A stretch of DNA of 64,000 nt, taken from assembly GCF_900604535.1 (NCBI RefSeq), contig NZ_UWOT01000002.1, forward strand, positions 62,001-126,000. The letters run 5' to 3'. Under the pieces are notes generated by a model. It saw only the letters and a list, made by a program, of their open reading frames with translations, searched no databases and was not told the origin of the DNA. The position numbers and the translations under genes were made by a program. The stretch is from Romboutsia_E sp900604535 (lineage in GTDB: Bacteria; Bacillota; Clostridia; Peptostreptococcales; Peptostreptococcaceae). Shown here piece by piece: positions 60,314-64,000 of the stretch. Numbering within the stretch: position 1 is the first letter of the stretch; each line of letters starts with the position of its first letter.

Positions 60314-60347
60314 TATTTTAAAAGTTAATATACAGAGGAGGATTTTA

Positions 60348-60926
60348 ATGGGGAGGAAATATAGTTTAATTTTATCCCAATATAAAAACTTATATACAAG
60401 TAGGATGAAACTTAGACCATTTAGTATGGAAGATAGAAAAGATGTATTTGAGTTTGCTGGAGATGAAGAAGCTACTAAATTCGTAACTTGGGAAGCTCAT
60501 AAAAGTATAGATCAATCTGCAAATTCAATTTTAAATTATTACAGTAGAGGCGGAGTATATGCTATAGAGCTAAAAGAAAATAAAAAGTGTATAGGATGCT
60601 TTGATATAAGAATAGATTCTGAAAATGATAAGGCATCATTTGGATATATATTAAATAGGCAATATTGGAATAAAGGATATATGACAGAAGTTTTAGATTT
60701 AATGTTGAAGCTTTGTTTTGACGTATTAAAGTTAAATAGAGTAGAAGCTGAGCATTATACTGAAAATCCAGGCTCTGGAAGAGTAATGCAAAAATGTAAT
60801 ATGAAATTTGAAGGTAGAGGGATTCAAGAGGTTAAAGTAAAAGGAATTTATCATGATGTAGACCATTACGCAATTTTAAAATCTGATTGGATTAAATATA
60901 ATACAGAAAAGGATGTTGTAAATTAA
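60348..60926 (+). CDS. GNAT N-acetyltransferase, RimJ/RimL type
   Basis: A 192-residue acetyltransferase. MKLRPFSMEDRKDVFEF opens the fold, AIELKENKKCIGCFDIR is the central hairpin, FGYILNRQYWNKGYMTEVL carries the acetyl-CoA pyrophosphate loop, and VEAEHYTENPGSGRVMQKCNM is the C-terminal RimJ/RimL signature. Transfers acetyl from acetyl-CoA to an amine, perhaps a protein N-terminus or small molecule. GAGGAGG precedes the ATG. Monocistronic. Confidence 0.9.
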   Translation: MGRKYSLILSQYKNLYTSRMKLRPFSMEDRKDVFEFAGDEEATKFVTWEAHKSIDQSANSILNYYSRGGVYAIELKENKKCIGCFDIRIDSENDKASFGYILNRQYWNKGYMTEVLDLMLKLCFDVLKLNRVEAEHYTENPGSGRVMQKCNMKFEGRGIQEVKVKGIYHDVDHYAILKSDWIKYNTEKDVVN

Positions 60927-60944
60927 ATGCAACATCCTTTTTGT
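60907..60944. terminator. Bidirectional terminator overlapping gene end
   Basis: AAAAGGATGTTG (60907-60918) pairs with CAACATCCTTTT (60930-60941); the stop codon of the acetyltransferase is in the loop region. Confidence 0.88.
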
Positions 60945-60952
60945 TTAGAATA

Positions 60953-61210
60953 TTAAAGTGTATAGTTAGCATGCACAGTGGACTTGAAGTTATAAGAACA
61001 GTGGGGGCAAATCATTTCTACATCCATAGCTTCATAAGTACCAAATGAACCAGAATTCTTATAAGAGTTTGATATAGTTATATTTCCAAGGTTTTTATCA
61101 GACCACACTATTGAATCTTCATTTTTTAAGTTATTATGAGGTGGAACACTTAGTGTTATAAATTCGCCACAATGAGGGCAGTTAAGTTGATAAATATTAT
61201 TATTATCCAT
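60953..61210 (-). CDS. Small zinc-ribbon-like protein
   Basis: An 85-residue protein with two CPHC knuckles, LNCPHCGEF near residue 11 and ICPHCSYNF near residue 70, flanking a ~55-residue beta-rich insert. This is a split zinc ribbon. No membrane segment. GGAGG precedes the ATG on the minus strand. Function unknown; could bind nucleic acid or protein. Confidence 0.72.
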   Translation of the reverse strand: MDNNNIYQLNCPHCGEFITLSVPPHNNLKNEDSIVWSDKNLGNITISNSYKNSGSFGTYEAMDVEMICPHCSYNFKSTVHANYTL

Positions 61211-61430
61211 AGCCTAAACCTCCTTTATAGTATATTTTCTATAATAAAATAATAATACCTTCTACTTTTATTATATATGCAAAAAAGTATATACCTATAT
61301 ATTAAGTCAATAAATTAAATATATATTCTATTAATAATAGTCATATATATTAATAATCAATAAAAAGCTAGTATGGGTATTCATTTATAAAATTAATACT
61401 TATTGATTTTACGTTACTAGGGAGTGATTA

Positions 61431-62459
61431 ATGGCTAATTATATAGATAGTATAGAGATACATAACTTCAAAGGTATTGAAGATTTAATATTAAGCGATA
61501 TGAAAAGTATAAATATATTAATAGGAGATAACAACTCTGGAAAAACATCAGTTTTAGAAGCAATTAGTTTTTTAGAAAGGCCTTTTGATTTTTCTATGCA
61601 TTTAAAAATAGCAGGAAGAAAATATATACAAAGAGGAATTAGATATAATGAAATTCAAGGTATATTTAATGATTGTGATTTAGAAAAAGAAATAGATATA
61701 ATAGCTGATACTAATAATGGTTCTTGTAAGCTAAATATAAAAGGTGAAGAAGAACTTACTTCTATAGAAGAAGGAGATTATATTAGTATAGAACAAGGAC
61801 CTTTGTACAAATTTAATTTAAAATATAAATTTAATGATAAGATGAAAAAATATTCTGTTGAAAGTTATAAAAGTAATAATTTAAATTTGATTAGAGATAA
61901 ACGCGAGTTTTTAAATATATCATATTTAGTTCCTATTGATACTTATGTATTAGGAAATTTATTCAAATCTCTAGATTCAGTTATAAAAAAGGGTCAAAAA
62001 GAAGTATTAATTGATTTACTAAAATTATTTGATGAAAATATAGTAGATATAAATTTTACATCAGATAAAGAAATATATATTACTAAGAAAAATAAAGAAA
62101 TAATGAACATGTCAAGCTTTGGTGATGGTCTAAAAAAATCTATTGCTCTTATATCAAAATTAATAGAGGCTCAAAATGGAATATTACTTATAGATGAGCT
62201 AGAAACAGGGATACATAAAGATTTATTGGGAAAAGTATTTAAAAGTATTATTAAAAATATAAAAAAATATAACATTCAAATTATTGCAACAACTCATAGT
62301 ATAGAAATTTTAGAGATACTACTTGAAAATTTAGATGAAAACTTGGATGATATAGCTTTATATAGATTAGAAGAATTTAGAAATAAACATTATGTAAGAC
62401 AATTTTCAGGGAAAGATGCTTATGAAATAGTAATCCAAGGTGGTGGTGATTTAAGATGA
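61431..62459 (+). CDS. AAA/ABC-type ATPase, OLD/AAA15-like
   Basis: A 342-residue ATPase. Walker A is IGDNNSGKTS (residues 31-40), preceded by IEIHNFKGIEDL as in RecF/OLD/SMC-like AAA15-AAA21 proteins. The signature region is MSSFGDGLKKSIALI, Walker B LLIDELETGIH, and the switch histidine TTHSIEIL. There is no fused nuclease domain. The stop overlaps the next gene's start by four bases (ATGA), and that gene encodes a TOPRIM protein. Paired ATPase plus TOPRIM arrangements are typical of anti-phage modules (OLD, PARIS AriA/AriB). A role in defence is inferred from architecture only. Confidence 0.82.
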   Translation: MANYIDSIEIHNFKGIEDLILSDMKSINILIGDNNSGKTSVLEAISFLERPFDFSMHLKIAGRKYIQRGIRYNEIQGIFNDCDLEKEIDIIADTNNGSCKLNIKGEEELTSIEEGDYISIEQGPLYKFNLKYKFNDKMKKYSVESYKSNNLNLIRDKREFLNISYLVPIDTYVLGNLFKSLDSVIKKGQKEVLIDLLKLFDENIVDINFTSDKEIYITKKNKEIMNMSSFGDGLKKSIALISKLIEAQNGILLIDELETGIHKDLLGKVFKSIIKNIKKYNIQIIATTHSIEILEILLENLDENLDDIALYRLEEFRNKHYVRQFSGKDAYEIVIQGGGDLR

Positions 62460-63643
62460 TAAATCAATATATTTTCATAGTAGAAGGTGTTCATGATTTA
62501 GCATTAATTTCAAAACTACTTATTATCTTGGATTATGCAGAACTTAAAAAAACAAAAGAATTAGTAAGTCCAATTAATAAATTAATGTTAAGAAGTATTC
62601 CAAATACTGAAGATAGAATAGATTGTTATAATGAAATACCATATTTTTTAAAAAAAGAAAATGATTATATAGCAATAATAAATGCTAATGGAGAACAAAA
62701 CTTATTAAGGGAATTAGATTTAAATTTAAAGAAATTAAAGTTTAAAGAAATGCAAAAACTAACTAAAATAATAGTGTTTTGTGATGGAGACCTTGATAAT
62801 AGAGAAGAAAAAATAAACAAAATAACTGATAAAAAGTTTAAGAATATAAAAAATATAAAAATGTTTGATGTATCTTATATTAAGCATGGTGGATTAAAAA
62901 TAACTGATATAGATGATTTTATTATACCATTTGAAGTTTTTGTATTTCCAAATAATAAAGATTTAGGTAGATTAGAAAATGTATTATTAGAAAGCATAGA
63001 TGTAGTGGATAATGAGCTTTTAAAATCAGTAGAGATATTTTTAAATAATGTTCCTTATAAGTATAAAGAAAAATGGTCGATTAAAAATTCTAAGTCTGAT
63101 AAAGCAAAAATATCATGCTTAGGAAGCGTATTACATCCAGGTGTGGGTAATAGTTTTCATATAAAGGAAAGTGATTGGATTAGTAAAAAAACTATAAATA
63201 AATGTGAATATTTAAGTTATATATATAACTATATAAAACATGAATTGAGATTAAAATATATAATCATTTTATATATGGATAAATTTCTGAAAATTGAGAA
63301 AATAAAATTTGTAAAAAGTTTATATAGTACTATACTTATCATAAATAAAATTATTAAACAAAAGGAGTATATTATTATGAAATTAGGAAATTTAGCAAGA
63401 CGATTTTTTAGCTTTTTTAGCTGGGGCTATTATTATTTTAGCGCTAGAAAATTTTTATGCAAATTTAAGAGAAGCTATTTTCCTAATGAGAATAATGTCT
63501 ATATGAAGTATAGTTATACCTGTATTATACTAACTAAATACAATATTATAACTTTACAATTTTACTATAGTATGAAAAAGAGCTCATTAGAAGGCTCTTT
63601 TTTTATTGAAAAAATAAATATTAATTTAAGGGGGATTTTATAA
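62456..63643 (+). CDS. TOPRIM-domain protein (DUF3226-like), paired with ATPase; C-terminus probably misread
   Basis: The open frame has 395 codons. Residues 1 to about 190 hold a TOPRIM domain: IFIVEGVHD (Glu10) and IIVFCDGDLD (Asp110 and Asp112), the acidic triad of TOPRIM nucleases and topoisomerases. About 190-265 is helical (SCLGSVLHPGVGNSFHIKE). Beyond about residue 265 the sequence is unlike protein: it becomes rich in Lys, Tyr, Phe and Ile, contains a new ribosome site and ATG (63361-63379) and a terminator (63575-63602). The natural stop was probably lost by a frameshift, or the tail is fortuitous. Translational coupling to the ATPase by ATGA overlap. Confidence 0.72.
   Translation: MINQYIFIVEGVHDLALISKLLIILDYAELKKTKELVSPINKLMLRSIPNTEDRIDCYNEIPYFLKKENDYIAIINANGEQNLLRELDLNLKKLKFKEMQKLTKIIVFCDGDLDNREEKINKITDKKFKNIKNIKMFDVSYIKHGGLKITDIDDFIIPFEVFVFPNNKDLGRLENVLLESIDVVDNELLKSVEIFLNNVPYKYKEKWSIKNSKSDKAKISCLGSVLHPGVGNSFHIKESDWISKKTINKCEYLSYIYNYIKHELRLKYIIILYMDKFLKIEKIKFVKSLYSTILIINKIIKQKEYIIMKLGNLARRFFSFFSWGYYYFSARKFLCKFKRSYFPNENNVYMKYSYTCIILTKYNIITLQFYYSMKKSSLEGSFFIEKININLRGIL
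63377..63506 (+). pseudogene. Frameshifted small membrane ORF
   Basis: AAAGGAG (63361-63367) precedes ATG 63377 (MKLGNLARR). One base fewer before 63405, for example in the T6 run 63404-63409, would continue as LAFLAGAIIILALENFYANL and end at TGA 63504-63506. That gives a plausible ~43-residue membrane protein. As sequenced, the ATG is simply in frame with the tail of the TOPRIM frame. Confidence 0.4.
63575..63606 (+). terminator. Intrinsic terminator inside the long TOPRIM frame
   Basis: AAAAAGAGC (63575-63583) pairs with GCTCTTTTT (63594-63602), followed by further T. Its position 40 bases before the open frame ends argues that the true coding region stops earlier. Confidence 0.8.
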
Positions 63644-64000
63644 TGAAATTACTAAACAATATTGAAAAGATAGGGAAGATAATGTCAAAGTATATGACTT
63701 TTTTAATAATAGGTGCTTGTATATATTCATTTATTAAACCTAAAACATTATTGTGGGTTGTGCCTAATATGAATACAATATTACAAGTTATGATGTTTAG
63801 TGTTGGAGTTACAATAAGTTTAGACCAATTTAAAACTGTATTAGAAAGACCAAAAGATGTACTTATAGGAGCTTTAGGTTAGTTTACTATAATGCCATTT
63901 GTAGAATATCTTATATGTAAACTTTTAAATTTACCACAAGATATATGCATAGGTCTTATATTAGTAGGAAGTTGTGCAGGTGGGATTTCATCAAATATGA
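63643..64000 (+). pseudogene. Bile acid:sodium symporter (BASS) family gene with in-frame amber codon, 3' end outside window
   Basis: The reading begins at ATG 63643 (AAGGGGGATTT upstream) and encodes the first two or three helices of a BASS-family transporter: FSVGVTISLDQF and DVLIGALG. A TAG at 63880-63882 interrupts it. The same frame continues to the window edge with FTIMPFVEYLICKLL and LILVGSCAGGISSNM, the conserved GQFTIMP-like and GSCPGG-like blocks. The stop sits exactly where the family has glutamine, so CAG to TAG is the likely change. Without readthrough only a 79-residue fragment would be made. Confidence 0.8.

Overview
The window reads as chromosomal DNA of a low-GC, spore-forming Clostridia bacterium, most likely a Peptostreptococcaceae member (Romboutsia/Paeniclostridium/Paraclostridium-like). 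Reasons: very AT-rich coding and intergenic DNA, strong AGGAGG-type ribosome sites, a SpoVB-like flippase, a monomeric [FeFe] hydrogenase, an MsrA-MsrB fusion and several spore-surface type genes. The genus is inference. Most genes lie on the + strand and nearly every transcription unit ends in a clear intrinsic terminator. I see no rRNA, tRNA, CRISPR array or insertion sequence.

Layout. 1-7.4 kb: 3' end of asnS, a rhodanese, two zinc-ribbon proteins, a membrane-anchored hydrolase, a SpoVB-like flippase, a MazG-like protein and UV endonuclease UvsE. 7.5-12.9 kb: a polyamine operon behind a near-consensus sigma-A promoter, speA-speD-speE-speB-metK. Arginine goes to agmatine (SpeA) and putrescine (SpeB); MetK makes SAM, SpeD decarboxylates it, and SpeE makes spermidine. 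13-16.6 kb: DUF4397 protein, small beta-rich protein, GH25/LysM lysozyme, DUF1858 protein. 16.7-20.4 kb: DbpA-type helicase, RelA/SpoT-type alarmone synthetase, sigma factor with overlapping anti-sigma candidate. 21-34 kb: PfkB kinase, AlaX editing protein, XRE/ImmA-like regulator with a destroyed protease motif, YdcF, UDG-like protein, [FeFe] hydrogenase, phosphatase, two-domain sulfurtransferase, nitrilase, MsrAB, a beta-trefoil protein. 34.1-37.4 kb: a four-gene module S1 / winged-helix / winged-helix / S1, the least explained system here. 37.4-46.6 kb: SNase lipoprotein, orphan histidine kinase, 2-hydroxyacid dehydrogenase, two glycosyltransferases, a TetM-like GTPase and a broken acyl-ACP thioesterase. 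46.7-53.1 kb: SurE, a flavodoxin/split-barrel fusion, an AIM24-family protein and a frameshifted GGDEF-EAL protein. 53.1-60.3 kb: a surface or spore-coat block (two beta-rich proteins, UDP-sugar dehydrogenase, GT2, LRR protein, CgeB-like glycosyltransferase). 60.3-64 kb: GNAT acetyltransferase, zinc-ribbon protein, an AAA ATPase/TOPRIM pair resembling OLD/PARIS-type defence, then a symporter gene with an in-frame stop.

Three cross-cutting observations. (1) The motif AC-N16/17-CATANNNTA, which matches the mother-cell sigma-K consensus, lies upstream of five genes that look like spore-surface genes. (2) The window is rich in lesions: two frameshifts in the thioesterase, one or two in the GGDEF-EAL gene, an amber codon in the symporter, a frameshifted small membrane ORF, and a 16-bp tandem duplication that truncates a winged-helix gene and removes its overlap with the next gene. 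(3) Several proteins keep the fold but have lost signature catalytic or ligand residues (ImmA-like, MazG-like, the NuoF-like part of the hydrogenase). All identifications come from reading motifs; no database search was run.
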